Assembly: GCA_007988785.1 (NCBI GenBank)
Contig: BJUU01000002.1
Span: 1-64,000, forward strand
DNA: 64,000 bases
Direction of reading: 5' to 3'
Origin: Agrococcus baldri
Lineage (GTDB): Bacteria > Actinomycetota > Actinomycetes > Actinomycetales > Microbacteriaceae
Below, in pieces: positions 10,842 through 19,514 of the stretch. The translations under genes and the position numbers were made by a program. Each line of letters starts with the position of its first letter. The first letter of the stretch is position 1. The notes beneath the pieces were generated by a model, which saw only the letters and a list, made by a program, of their open reading frames with translations, did not search any database and was not told the DNA's origin.

Positions 10842-11882
10842 TCACGCGATGCGGCTGCCGGGGGCGAGCGTGCGCGCGGGCGCCCGCACCGCGGCGATCG
10901 CGCCCCACACCGCGAGCGCCGCGACGCCCACGTGGATGCCGACGCCGACGAACCAGCTGGGCGCCGTGCGCTCGTAGATGCCCTCGTAGGGATCCTGCCA
11001 GGCGCCGTCCTCGCCGTAGTCGGCGCAGGTCTCGACGTGCGGCGGCTCCTGCACGCTGCGCACCGCCATCGCGATCTGCCCGAAGACGTCGTCGGGGTAG
11101 CCGTTCGCATCGAAGTGCGGCGGGATGGCATCGGCCATGATCACGTACGGGTTGGCCGCCAGCATCCACCACACCCGGTCGGGCCGCGGGACGACCGTCT
11201 CGTAGGTGCGGTCGGTCTCGATGCAGGTGCTCGCGCCGCTCTGCTCGTCGTAGTCCCAGGTGATCTCCTGCCGCGTCTCCTCGCTCTGGAAGGCGATGGT
11301 GCCGACGCCGAAGCCGATCAGCGTGCCGACCGAGAAGGCGGCGACGACGAGATAGCTCACGACCGTCGAGAGCACCGGCTTGCGGATCAGCCCCGACAGC
11401 CCCACGCCGATCGCCGAGATGACGCCGATCTCCAGCACCACGAGCGGGATGGAGACGAGCACGGCCTCGATGCGCAGGCCCCCGAGCGCCGCGGCCGCGA
11501 GCATGAACGGCACGCAGACGGCCAGGAAGCCGAGCGAGGCGATCCACGAGCCGAGCACCTTGCCGAGCACGAGCTGCGTGCCGCTCACCTGCGTCACCTG
11601 GGTGGCGGCGAGCGTGCCGCCGTCGCGGTCGCCGTTGATGGCGTTGCCCGAGAGCGCGGGCGTGACGAGCGAGGTGACGAGCATCACCAGGAAGATGGTG
11701 GTCGCGAAGATGGCGCCGCCGATGTCGCGCTGGTAGCCCTGCAGCGACAGCCACAGCACCACGATCACCCCGCCGACGACGAGCGCGACGATGCCGAGCA
11801 GCACGTACCAGGCGACCGAGCGCACGCGCTGCCGCAGCTCGAGGCCGACGACCACCCACAGCATCCGCAGCCAGGCGCTCAT
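10842..11882 (-). CDS. ABC-2 type exporter, permease subunit
   Basis: The 346-residue membrane protein begins MSAWLRMLWVVVGLELRQRVRSVAWYVLLG, typical of ABC-2 permeases: an amphipathic helix, then the first span at about 23-45. Further spans lie near 62-80, 110-130, 140-165 and 320-340. A soluble loop of about 100 residues with several Trp, Tyr and Cys residues precedes the last span and probably faces outside. Its start overlaps the ATPase gene stop by four bases (ATGA at 11879), so the two form one exporter. The substrate is unknown. Confidence 0.88.
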   Translation of the reverse strand: MSAWLRMLWVVVGLELRQRVRSVAWYVLLGIVALVVGGVIVVLWLSLQGYQRDIGGAIFATTIFLVMLVTSLVTPALSGNAINGDRDGGTLAATQVTQVSGTQLVLGKVLGSWIASLGFLAVCVPFMLAAAALGGLRIEAVLVSIPLVVLEIGVISAIGVGLSGLIRKPVLSTVVSYLVVAAFSVGTLIGFGVGTIAFQSEETRQEITWDYDEQSGASTCIETDRTYETVVPRPDRVWWMLAANPYVIMADAIPPHFDANGYPDDVFGQIAMAVRSVQEPPHVETCADYGEDGAWQDPYEGIYERTAPSWFVGVGIHVGVAALAVWGAIAAVRAPARTLAPGSRIA

Positions 11883-12949
11883 CGCGACCCCTCCGAGAGC
11901 GACAGGTAGGTGCGCTCGATGTCGCCGACCGCCGGCGCGAAGTGCGTGATCGCGACGCCCGCGCGCACGAGCCGCGCCAGCACATCCGCCGCATCCTCGT
12001 CGGTGTCGAGCGCCACGTAGGCGAGCTCGCCCTCGATGCGCACGCGGTCGAAGGCGACGCCGAGATGCGCCAGCTGGTAGCTCAGCGCCCGCGGGTCGAG
12101 CGCGCGGACGCGCCACTCGCGCGCCGCCTGCCTGGCGAGCACCAGGCGCTCGCCGCCCACCACCTCGCCGCGGTCGACGAAGACGGCGTCCTCAGCGAGC
12201 TCGTCGAGCTCGGAGAGGTCGTGGCTCGAGATGAGCACGGTGCCGCCCTCGGCGGCGAAGCCCCGCAGCAGCTGCCGCAGCTCGATCCGCGAGGTGGGGT
12301 CGAGGCCCGCGGCGGGCTCGTCGAGCAGCAGCACCCGCGGTCGGTGCACGAGCGCGCGGGCCAGCCCGAGCCGCTGCTGCTGCCCGCGCGAGAGCACCCT
12401 GCTCGGCCGGTTCGCGAGCTCGTCGAGCCGCGCCTGCGCGAGCAGCTCGTCGGCGCGCACGCGGGCCGCCGCCCGCGGCAGGCCGTGCAGCCGGCCGACG
12501 GTCGTGAGCGCCACCCGCGGCGACAGCGTGCGCCACGTGCCCAGCACATCCGGCATCCAGCCCATGGCGCGCCGTACCGCGCGCGGATTGCGCACCGGAT
12601 CGGCGCCGTCGATGCGGATCGTGCCGGTGTCGGGCGCCAGCAGCGACGCGAGCATGAGCAGCAGCGTCGTCTTGCCGGCCCCGTTCGGGCCGATGAGGCC
12701 CGTGACGCGACCGGGCTTCGCGTGGAAGCTCATCTGCCGCACCGCCCGCACGGCGCCGAAGCTGCGCGCGACCGCGTCGACGACGATGCCGCCGGCGTCG
12801 GGCGCGGGCCGCTGCTGCTCCTGCTGCACCAGCGGGTCGACGAAGACGGGGTGGGCGGATGCGGGGATCGGCTCGGGCGCGCCGGCCCGCGACTCGGCGT
12901 CCTCCCGCCCGCCGGCAGGGTTCGGCACCGCTGGCCGCTGCTCTTCCAT
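11879..12949 (-). CDS. ABC transporter ATP-binding protein
   Basis: This is the ATPase partner of the permease at 10842-11882. Motifs are complete: Walker A GPNGAGKTT (87-95), signature LSRGQQQRLG (186-195), Walker B VLLLDEPAAGLD (206-217) and H-loop His243. The 356-residue length includes an unusual ~50-residue polar, Pro-rich N-terminal extension before the nucleotide-binding domain (IVVDAVARSFGAVRA). A C-terminal accessory domain follows residue 260. The start codon is ATG at 12949. The gene is divergent from the EamA exporter at 13054, and a perfect palindrome lies between them. Confidence 0.9.
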   Translation of the reverse strand: MEEQRPAVPNPAGGREDAESRAGAPEPIPASAHPVFVDPLVQQEQQRPAPDAGGIVVDAVARSFGAVRAVRQMSFHAKPGRVTGLIGPNGAGKTTLLLMLASLLAPDTGTIRIDGADPVRNPRAVRRAMGWMPDVLGTWRTLSPRVALTTVGRLHGLPRAAARVRADELLAQARLDELANRPSRVLSRGQQQRLGLARALVHRPRVLLLDEPAAGLDPTSRIELRQLLRGFAAEGGTVLISSHDLSELDELAEDAVFVDRGEVVGGERLVLARQAAREWRVRALDPRALSYQLAHLGVAFDRVRIEGELAYVALDTDEDAADVLARLVRAGVAITHFAPAVGDIERTYLSLSEGSR

Positions 12950-12999
12950 GGCTCGATCCTGGCCGTCCTCCCTGCGGTTCGGCGCGCGCCGCGCTCAGG

Positions 13000-13017
13000 A
13001 TCATCCGCACGGATGAT
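13000..13017. promoter_or_regulatory. palindrome in a divergent exporter promoter region
   Basis: ATCATCCG-CA-CGGATGAT is an inverted repeat with perfect 8-bp arms and a 2-bp spacer. It sits 50 bp from the ABC ATPase start and 37 bp from the EamA start. The arms contain the GGATG element that is common in this genome, but the two-sided symmetry is beyond that background. It fits a dimeric repressor site that could control both exporters. No regulator gene is adjacent. Confidence 0.5.
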
Positions 13018-13053
13018 GCCCGGCGGCGACGGGCGCGCTCGTAGGCTGGGCCG

Positions 13054-13965
13054 GTGCCCCGCATCCGTCGTCCCTCGCCCGGCGGGATGGTCGCGGGCGT
13101 GCTGCTCGTGCTGTGCGCGATCTCGTCGGTGCAGTTCGGGGCGTCGATCGCGAAGACGGTCTTCGACCGCATCGACCCCGCGGGGCTGACGCTGCTGCGG
13201 CTCGGCTTCGCGGCGATCGTGCTGCTGCTGGTGGCCCGGCCGCGCGTGCGCTCGTGGAACCGGGCGGCGTGGCGCTCGGTCGTCCTCCTCGGCCTCTCGC
13301 TCGCGGCGATGAACCTGCTGTTCTACCTGGCGCTGCCGCGCATCCCCATCGCCGTCGCCGTCACGCTCGAGCTCGTCGGGCCGCTCGTGCTGGCGCTCGT
13401 GCAGTCGCGGCGGGCGGTCGACTTCGCGTGGGTGGGCCTCGCCGCGGTCGGCGTCGGCGTGCTCGGCGCGCAATCGATCGGCGGCGACCTCGACCCGATC
13501 GGCGTCGTGCTCGCCCTCGCGGCGGGCGGCTGCTGGGCGGCGTACATCCTCTCCTCGGCCGCCGTGGGCCGCAACGTCGCGGGCGTCGGCGGGCTCGCCG
13601 GCGCGCTCGTGATCGCGATGGTCGCCGTGCTGCCGTTCGGGCTGCTCGGCGCCATCGACGCCGTGGCCGCCGATCCGAGCGTGCTGCTGCCGGCCTTCGG
13701 CATCGCGATGCTCTCGAGCGCGATCGCCTACGGGCTCGAGATGCTCGCGCTGCGGCGCGTGCCGACGCGCGTGTTCGGCATCCTCATGGCGCTCGAGCCC
13801 GCGGCAGCCGCGATCTTCGGCTTCCTGGTCGTCGGCGAGCTGCTGGGCACCTGGGATCTGCTGGCGCTCGCGCTCGTGGTCGCCGCCTCAGCAGGCGTCG
13901 CCCTCACCGCGGCGCGGGCCCGGCCGATGCCGCCGCAGACCGGGCAGATGCCCCTCGTGCCGTGA
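13054..13965 (+). CDS. EamA/RhtA-type metabolite exporter
   Basis: The 303-residue protein has ten evenly spaced hydrophobic segments in two EamA (DMT superfamily) repeats. Characteristic stretches are GASIAKTVFDRIDPAGLTLL in repeat one and SSAIAYGLEMLALRRVPTR followed by GILMALEPAAAAIFGFLVVG in repeat two. These match RhtA-type threonine/homoserine and other amino-acid exporters. The GTG at 13054 is the only start before the first helix. It is divergent from the ABC exporter. The exported metabolite cannot be read from sequence. Confidence 0.85.
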   Translation: MPRIRRPSPGGMVAGVLLVLCAISSVQFGASIAKTVFDRIDPAGLTLLRLGFAAIVLLLVARPRVRSWNRAAWRSVVLLGLSLAAMNLLFYLALPRIPIAVAVTLELVGPLVLALVQSRRAVDFAWVGLAAVGVGVLGAQSIGGDLDPIGVVLALAAGGCWAAYILSSAAVGRNVAGVGGLAGALVIAMVAVLPFGLLGAIDAVAADPSVLLPAFGIAMLSSAIAYGLEMLALRRVPTRVFGILMALEPAAAAIFGFLVVGELLGTWDLLALALVVAASAGVALTAARARPMPPQTGQMPLVP

Positions 13966-14042
13966 CACCGCCACTGCTACGCTCGCCGCATCCGGGTCGC
14001 CGCAGCAGGCGACCGCGACGGACGAGTCGAGAGGAGGCCGCG

Positions 14043-14114
14043 ATGCTCACGCACACCGCCGCCCTCGACCGGGTCGTGGCTGCCACCGGCGCCACCGCCA
14101 TCGAGGTCGGCTGA
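14043..14114 (+). CDS. putative 23-codon leader peptide upstream of a GNAT gene
   Basis: A strong ribosome-binding site GAGGAGG (14031-14037) is followed 5 nt later by ATG and 23 sense codons ending in TGA at 14112. The deduced peptide MLTHTAALDRVVAATGATAI plus EVG has no Cys, Trp or amino-acid run typical of attenuators. The acetyltransferase gene with its own SD begins 47 bp downstream. The SD is one of the best in the window, which argues that the short frame is translated, perhaps as a regulatory upstream ORF. Without conservation data this stays a candidate. Confidence 0.4.
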   Translation: MLTHTAALDRVVAATGATAIEVG

Positions 14115-14161
14115 CCGTTCGCGACCGCGCCCACGTGGCGCATCGCCGACTGGAGGACGAC

Positions 14162-15082
14162 ATGGAGCTGCGCTCCCCCGCCTCGACCGACGAGGCACTC
14201 CGCTGGTTGCGCGCCAGCACGTTCACGATCGACACTCCCGCCAACCGATCCCGGCTGGCGGCCGACTCCCTCACCCGCACCTTCGAGAAGGGCCACCGAC
14301 GGCCGGAGCTCGTGTGGGCGGCGACCCAGGGCGAGCAGGTGCACGGCCTGGTCGCCGCGCGCGACTTCGGCGAGGCCCGCCTCATCGACGTGCTGTGCCT
14401 GCCCGACGACCGGGAGGCATCCGCCGCCCTGCTGCGGCAGGCGACCGAGTGGGCGCTGCCGAGCACCGAGGCCGAGGTCTCGTTCGGCGGCCCGGCCGAG
14501 CAGCCGCTCGACGATGCGCGCGTGCGGGCGGTGCTCGAGCCGCTCGCGGCGCTCGGCTGGCGGGTGCTCGTCACCCGGCGGCACTACGAGCTGCCGGCCG
14601 CCGCGCTCACCGCCCGTGCCACGCCCGGGCTGCGGCTCGAGCGCGCCGCCGAGGGCGACGAGGATCGCCTGGTCGCGCTGCTCGAGCGCGTGCTGCCCGG
14701 CTCGCTCGACGTGCGCGACCGGCTCGCCGTCGACGAGCACGGGCTCGAGCTGGCCGCGCAGCGCTGGGCGCGCGAGCTGCTGCACGCCGACCCCATCGAC
14801 TGCATCCGCTTCGCGGTCGACGAGGGGCGCGACCTGGGGCTCGTCTCGTGGCTCGCCCTGCCGAGCGGCATCGGGCTGGTGCTGCAGGTGGGCGTCGCCG
14901 AGCCGGCTCGCGGGCGCGGGCTCGGCCGCGAGCTGGTCGCTGCGGCGACGGCCGAGCTGCTGGCGAGCGAGGTGCACACGCTGATCGCCGACACCGACGA
15001 CGCGAACGTGCCGATGCAGCGCGCGTTCGCGGCCGAGGGCTGGCACGCGACCGAGTCGCGCATCGATCTGCACCTGCCGTAG
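14162..15082 (+). CDS. tandem GNAT-domain acetyltransferase
   Basis: The 306-residue protein is organised like two GNAT halves. The C-terminal half has a clear acetyl-CoA-binding motif A, VGVAEPARGRGLGRELV (about 252-268), followed by the ADTDDANVPMQRAFAAEGWH motif B region. The N-terminal half is degenerate. This layout is seen in mycothiol synthase (MshD) and related actinobacterial acetyltransferases. The MshD signature is not clear enough to name it. GGAGG at 14152 supports the ATG at 14162. A large hairpin lies 32 bp after the stop. Confidence 0.8.
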   Translation: MELRSPASTDEALRWLRASTFTIDTPANRSRLAADSLTRTFEKGHRRPELVWAATQGEQVHGLVAARDFGEARLIDVLCLPDDREASAALLRQATEWALPSTEAEVSFGGPAEQPLDDARVRAVLEPLAALGWRVLVTRRHYELPAAALTARATPGLRLERAAEGDEDRLVALLERVLPGSLDVRDRLAVDEHGLELAAQRWARELLHADPIDCIRFAVDEGRDLGLVSWLALPSGIGLVLQVGVAEPARGRGLGRELVAAATAELLASEVHTLIADTDDANVPMQRAFAAEGWHATESRIDLHLP

Positions 15083-15114
15083 CGGCGGGCACCGCGTGCG
15101 AGCCGGGGTCGCGA

Positions 15115-15164
15115 GTGTGCGGTTGTTGCGCAGGACGTGCGCGATCCGCGCACCAACCGCACAC
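15115..15164. terminator. strong 17-bp hairpin after the GNAT gene
   Basis: The arm 15115-15131 (GTGTGCGGTTGTTGCGC) pairs with 15148-15164 (GCGCACCAACCGCACAC), one mismatch in 17, around a 16-nt loop. It lies between the GNAT stop at 15082 and the next start at 15207. No U-run follows. It resembles the T-less hairpins common downstream of actinobacterial genes. Confidence 0.65.
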
Positions 15165-15206
15165 ACCCGACGGTGGAGCGGGCGACGGTCGCGGGATGAT
15201 GGTTGC

Positions 15207-15713
15207 GTGGACGCGCGCGACGAGGACGCCCGGCGGTGGGCGCCGCCAGGCCATCCGGCCGCGCCCGACGATCGCGGCGATCGGGCATCCGAGCAGCAGC
15301 CGCACTCGGCGGCCGCACCGTGGACGCGCGGTCTCGGGCCGGCCGGGCGGCCGCGGGACGCCTCCGGCACCCCCTCCTCAGAGCTCCGCGCCCCGGAGCC
15401 GCTGTGGGTCGCACCGCCCGAGACCGCCTCGGCCGAGCAGCGCGAGAATTCGATGCTGCCGATCGCCATCGGCATCGCGCTGCTCGCCGTGCTCGCGTGC
15501 GTGCCGCACTGGGTGGCGCCGACCATCGCGATCATGGTGTCGCTCGTGGGCCTGCCGATCGCGTGGGGGTTCCGTCGCATCTCGCACGGCCGCAGGCGGA
15601 TGCAGTACGTCGTCGTGGTGCTGACGCTGCTGCTGACCGCCGCCCTGTCGGTGATCGCGCCGATGACCTGGCTCGAGCTGGGCGTGCTGCAGCCGCTCAC
15701 CCTGCCCGACTGA
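15207..15713 (+). CDS. hypothetical membrane protein, 168 aa
   Basis: From the GTG at 15207 the protein has a polar, Pro/Ala-rich, probably disordered N-terminus of about 80 residues. Then come three membrane spans: LPIAIGIALLAVLACVPHW, a second around TIAIMVSLVGLPIAWGF, and VVVVLTLLLTAALSVIAPM after a short basic loop (RRISHGRRRMQY). I do not recognise a family. The start is uncertain because there is no SD and the frame is open upstream into the hairpin region. It converges on the RND gene with 37 bp between the stops. Confidence 0.65.
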   Translation: MDARDEDARRWAPPGHPAAPDDRGDRASEQQPHSAAAPWTRGLGPAGRPRDASGTPSSELRAPEPLWVAPPETASAEQRENSMLPIAIGIALLAVLACVPHWVAPTIAIMVSLVGLPIAWGFRRISHGRRRMQYVVVVLTLLLTAALSVIAPMTWLELGVLQPLTLPD

Positions 15714-15750
15714 GAACCGCCCGGACGTCTCCGGACGGATCTCAGCGAGA

Positions 15751-18700
15751 TCAGCCGGCGGTCGCGGCCTTCGCCTCCCGACGCTCCTGACGCCGGATGC
15801 GGCGGCGCTCCTTGCCCTCCTCGAACAGCAGGTAGAGCACCGGCACCAGGACGAGCGTCAGCAGCGTCGACGAGATCAGGCCGCCGATCACGACGATCGC
15901 GAGATCCTGGCTGATGAACCCGCTCGAGCCCATCAGGCCCAGCGCCATCGGCGTGAGCGCGAAGATCGTCGCGAGCGCCGTCATGAGGATCGGGCGCAGC
16001 CGCTGACGGGAGCCGTTGAAGACGGCGTCCCGCACGCTCTGCCCCTGCTTGCGGTACTGGTTGACGAGGTCGATCAGCACGATCGCGTTGGTCACCACGA
16101 TGCCGATCAGCATGAGCATGCCGATGAGCGCCGAGATGCCCAGCGGCTTGCCCGTGATGAGCAGCAGCGCGATCGCGCCGGTGGCGGCGAACGGGATCGA
16201 GACCAGCAGGATGAGCGGCTGCATCAGCGAGCGGAACGTGCCGACGAGCAGCAGGAACACGATCGCGATCGCCACGAGCATGGCCAGTCCGAGCTGCTCG
16301 AAGGACTCCTGCTGGGTCTGCGCGAGACCGCCGATCTCGGCGCTCGTGCCCGCGGGCAGCTCGACCGCGTCGACGCGCGACTGCACCTCGGCGGTGACTG
16401 CGCCGAGCTCCCCCTCCGCCGGCGTCACCGAGACGGTCGCGACGACGTCGCCGTCCTGGCGGACGACCGAGGTGGGCACCGTGACCTCCTCGACCGTCGC
16501 GAGGTCGCCGAGCTCGACGATGCCGAGCGCGGTGGGGATCTGCATCGATCGCAGCTCCGCGACCGTCTCGGGCGCCGGGGCGCCCTCGACGAAGATGCTG
16601 AGCTCCTCGCCATCGATCGTCACGCTGCCGATGCTCTGGGGCGAGAGGATGCTCGTGACCATGCCGAGCAGCTGCATCTCGGTGAAGCCGTGCTCGAGCG
16701 CGACCGTGCGGTCGACGGTCGTCTGCACGATCGGCTGCGCGGGTGCGAGGTCGCTCGTGATCTCCGCGGCATCCGGGGTGCCCTCGAGCGCAGCGAGCAC
16801 GCCGTCGGCCGCATCCGCCAGGTCGCCCTCATCCTCGGCGCGCACGAGCACGTCGATCGAGCCGCCGAAGCCGCCCATGGCGGCCTGATCCGTCAGGCTC
16901 ACCTCGCCGGGCCCATCGAGCTCGGCCAGTCGGGTGCGCACCTCGTCCTGCAGCGCCGTCTGGTCGGCATCCGCATCGGTGTTGACGATGAACGTCGCGG
17001 TGCCGCCGCCCCCGCCGAGCAGCGCGGAGAAGTCACCGGCGCCGCCTCCGCTCGAGCCGGCCATGAGCATCACGTCCTCGACGCCGTCGATCTCGAGCAG
17101 CGTGTCCTCGACGCCGCGAGCGCCGTCGGAGACCGTCTCGAGGTCGGACCCGGCGGGGAACGTCTGCGTGGCCATGATCATGTTCTGGCCGGTGCTGCCG
17201 AGGAAGTCGACCTTCAGCAGCGGCACGAGCGCGACGGTGATGGCCAGCAGCACGACCGAGGCGACGATCGTGAGCACCGGCCGCTTCTGGGTGCCGCGCA
17301 GCACCGGCTTGTAGCCGCGCTGCAGCCAGGACTTGTGCTCCTTCGCCTCGGCCTCGCGGCGCACCTCGTCGGCGTCGATGTCGCCCTTCGGGCGGCCGAG
17401 GAACCAGTAGGAGAGCACCGGGACGATCGTCAGCGCGACCAGCAGCGACGAGAGCATCGCGATCGTGACGGTCAGCGCGAACGGGGCGAACAGCTCGCCC
17501 ACCATGCCGCCGACGAGCGCGATCGGCAGGAAGACGGCGACGGTCGTCAGCGTGGAGGCGGTGATCGCGCCCGCCACCTCGCGCACGCCCGTGAGGATGG
17601 CCTGGCGCTTCTCCTCGCCGTAGGAGAGGTGGCGCTTGATGTTCTCGATCACGACGATCGAGTCGTCGACCACGCGACCGATCGCGATGGTGAGCGCGCC
17701 GAGCGTGAGCATGTTCAGCGAGTACCCGCCGAGGTTCAGGCCGACGAACGTCACCAGCACCGACAGCGGGATCGAGATGGCGGTGACGATCGTCGAGCGC
17801 AGCGAGAGCAGGAACACCAGGATCGCGATGATCGCGAACAGGAGCCCGAGCAGACCCTCCGCCGCCATGTGCTGGATCGACTCCTCGATGAACGGCGCCT
17901 GGTCGAACACGATCGTCAGCTGCAGCCCCGGGATGGCGCCCTCGAGCTCGTCGATGGCATCGGCGACCGCGTGCGAGATCGCGACGATGTCGCCGTCCTG
18001 CGTCGGCGTGATCGAGATCGAGAGCGCCTCGTCCCCGTTCATGCGGGTGATCGACGTCTGCTCCTCGGTGACGAGCTCGATGTCGGCGACCTCGCCGATC
18101 GACACGACGGTGCCGGGCTGCGTCTGGCTCGCGAGCGGCAGCTGCTCGATGGCGTCGATCGAGTCGACCGGGGTGCCGCCCTGCACGGGCAGCAGCTCGC
18201 CGCCCTCGGAGACGCTGCCCATCGGCAGCGTCATGCCGTTGGCCTCGAGGGCCTGCGAGATCGCCTGCGGGTCGAGCCCGTTCGCGGCGAGCGCGGCGGC
18301 ATCGGGCGTGATGACGGCACGCTCGACGGCGCCGCCGGAGACCGCGGCCTGGCGCACGCCGTCGATCGCCTGCAGGCGCGGCACGACGGTGTCGGTCAGC
18401 GTCGCCGAGATCGTCGCGACGTCCTCCTCGTCGGACGAGGCGGTCATGAAGATGGCAGGGATGTCTGCGGTGCTGCCGGCGACGAGGTTGGGCTCCGCGT
18501 CCTGCGGCAGCGTGACACGATCGATCGCCTGCTCGACCGACTGGCGGAACTCGTCCGCATCCGTGCCGTACGCGTAGGCGATCGAGATCATCGACATGCT
18601 CGACGAGGAGGTCGCCACGACCTGCTCGACGCCCTCGAGATCGCCGACCGCCTGCGAGATGGGGCCGCTCACCTGCTCGTCCATCACCTCGGGGCTCGCG

Positions 18701-18861
18701 CCCGGCACAGCGGTCACCACGGTGGTCTGCGGCAGCTCGAGCGAGGGGATGAGCTCCTGCTTGAGCTGGGTCATCGAGAAGACGCCGAAGCCTGCGATGA
18801 GGAGCGTGATGAGCGCCACCAGCATCCGATTGGCAAGGCTGAAGCGGGCGAGTCTGAACAC
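15751..18861 (-). CDS. RND superfamily efflux transporter (AcrB/HAE1-like)
   Basis: At 1036 residues from the GTG at 18861 this has the full AcrB-type layout. There is one N-terminal span, a large extracytoplasmic loop, six spans, a second large loop and five or six closing spans. The RND motif GRVVDDSIVVIENIKRH, with its consecutive Asp pair in a membrane segment, is present near residue 390. A proton-coupled drug or lipid exporter is the known family role. No membrane-fusion or outer-channel partner is encoded nearby, as expected for a monoderm. An upstream TTG at 18930 would add 23 atypical residues and is less likely. It is divergent from a MarR regulator. Confidence 0.92.
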   Translation of the reverse strand: MFRLARFSLANRMLVALITLLIAGFGVFSMTQLKQELIPSLELPQTTVVTAVPGASPEVMDEQVSGPISQAVGDLEGVEQVVATSSSSMSMISIAYAYGTDADEFRQSVEQAIDRVTLPQDAEPNLVAGSTADIPAIFMTASSDEEDVATISATLTDTVVPRLQAIDGVRQAAVSGGAVERAVITPDAAALAANGLDPQAISQALEANGMTLPMGSVSEGGELLPVQGGTPVDSIDAIEQLPLASQTQPGTVVSIGEVADIELVTEEQTSITRMNGDEALSISITPTQDGDIVAISHAVADAIDELEGAIPGLQLTIVFDQAPFIEESIQHMAAEGLLGLLFAIIAILVFLLSLRSTIVTAISIPLSVLVTFVGLNLGGYSLNMLTLGALTIAIGRVVDDSIVVIENIKRHLSYGEEKRQAILTGVREVAGAITASTLTTVAVFLPIALVGGMVGELFAPFALTVTIAMLSSLLVALTIVPVLSYWFLGRPKGDIDADEVRREAEAKEHKSWLQRGYKPVLRGTQKRPVLTIVASVVLLAITVALVPLLKVDFLGSTGQNMIMATQTFPAGSDLETVSDGARGVEDTLLEIDGVEDVMLMAGSSGGGAGDFSALLGGGGGTATFIVNTDADADQTALQDEVRTRLAELDGPGEVSLTDQAAMGGFGGSIDVLVRAEDEGDLADAADGVLAALEGTPDAAEITSDLAPAQPIVQTTVDRTVALEHGFTEMQLLGMVTSILSPQSIGSVTIDGEELSIFVEGAPAPETVAELRSMQIPTALGIVELGDLATVEEVTVPTSVVRQDGDVVATVSVTPAEGELGAVTAEVQSRVDAVELPAGTSAEIGGLAQTQQESFEQLGLAMLVAIAIVFLLLVGTFRSLMQPLILLVSIPFAATGAIALLLITGKPLGISALIGMLMLIGIVVTNAIVLIDLVNQYRKQGQSVRDAVFNGSRQRLRPILMTALATIFALTPMALGLMGSSGFISQDLAIVVIGGLISSTLLTLVLVPVLYLLFEEGKERRRIRRQERREAKAATAG

Positions 18862-18914
18862 GGGTAGGCACCACCGGGAGGTCGAGGAATGGCTTGCGGA
18901 CGCCTTCCTCCAGT

Positions 18915-18947
18915 GGTTAGCGCCATGCAAAGGTTAGCGTAGGGCTA
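18915..18947. promoter_or_regulatory. repeat elements in the RND/MarR divergent promoter
   Basis: GGTTAGCG occurs twice in direct orientation (18915-18922 and 18932-18939), 17 bp apart. The second copy overlaps the inverted repeat TAGC-N5-GCTA (18935-18947). The site lies 54 bp from the RND start and 65 bp from the favoured MarR start. TTAGC/GCTAA half-sites are typical of MarR-type binding, so autoregulation plus repression of the pump is the simple reading. Confidence 0.5.
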
Positions 18948-19011
18948 TGCAGTGCGTCACTGTGGTGCGCCTGTGAATCAGCAGGCGCCGCCGCCGCTAT
19001 ACGCTCAGGGC

Positions 19012-19473
19012 GTGGAGACGGACGAGGCTGCCGAGCGCGAGGCGCTGCTCACCGAGCTGCTGCGCCTGCAGACCGACCTGGAGTCCTCGGTCGTGCCGGG
19101 GCCCCTCGAGCAGGTGCTCTCGCTGCAGCTGACGATGCAGCAGCTCAAGGTGCTGATGATCCTGATGACGGTGCCGGACGGCGGCACGATCCAGTCGCTC
19201 GCCAAGACCATCGGCGTCTCGCTCGCGACCATGTCGGGGATCGTCGACCGGCTGGAGGCGCAGGCCATGATCGAGCGCACCCCGGATCCGCACGACCAGC
19301 GCGTGCGCAGGGTCTTCGCCACCGGTGAGGGACGCGAGACGATCCAGCACCTGCTCGCCGCGCGACCGGAGCTCAGCCGCACGCCCCTCAGCCGCCTCGC
19401 GATCGACGACCTCCGCGCGCTCGCCCGCGGCGTCCGCGCCCTGGTGCGCGCGACGCGCGAGGGCGGAGCCTGA
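19012..19473 (+). CDS. MarR family transcriptional regulator
   Basis: The 153-residue winged-helix protein has the MarR core: a dimerisation helix, LQLTMQQLKVLMILMTV, the recognition region AKTIGVSLATMSGIVDRLEAQ, and a wing with the conserved DPHDQRVRRVFAT (the DxRxxxxxLT-type motif). In-frame GTGs at 18952, 18973 and 19012 are possible starts. I favour 19012 because TATACG at 18998-19003 would act as a -10 element placing transcription at or next to the start codon (a leaderless message). It is divergent from the RND pump and probably represses it. Confidence 0.85.
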   Translation: METDEAAEREALLTELLRLQTDLESSVVPGPLEQVLSLQLTMQQLKVLMILMTVPDGGTIQSLAKTIGVSLATMSGIVDRLEAQAMIERTPDPHDQRVRRVFATGEGRETIQHLLAARPELSRTPLSRLAIDDLRALARGVRALVRATREGGA

Positions 19474-19514
19474 GGCCCGTTGACGCTCGCCCCGCGCCAC
19501 GGGACCGTTGACGC

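Noticed and set aside
15738-15752. GATCTC-AGC-GAGATC stem between convergent genes
   Set aside because: Only 6 bp and overlapping the RND stop codon. Too weak to call as a terminator.
18862-18930. N-terminal extension of the RND protein from TTG 18930
   Set aside because: The added residues (Trp, His, Cys, Ser rich) do not look like an RND N-terminus and would cover the promoter repeats.
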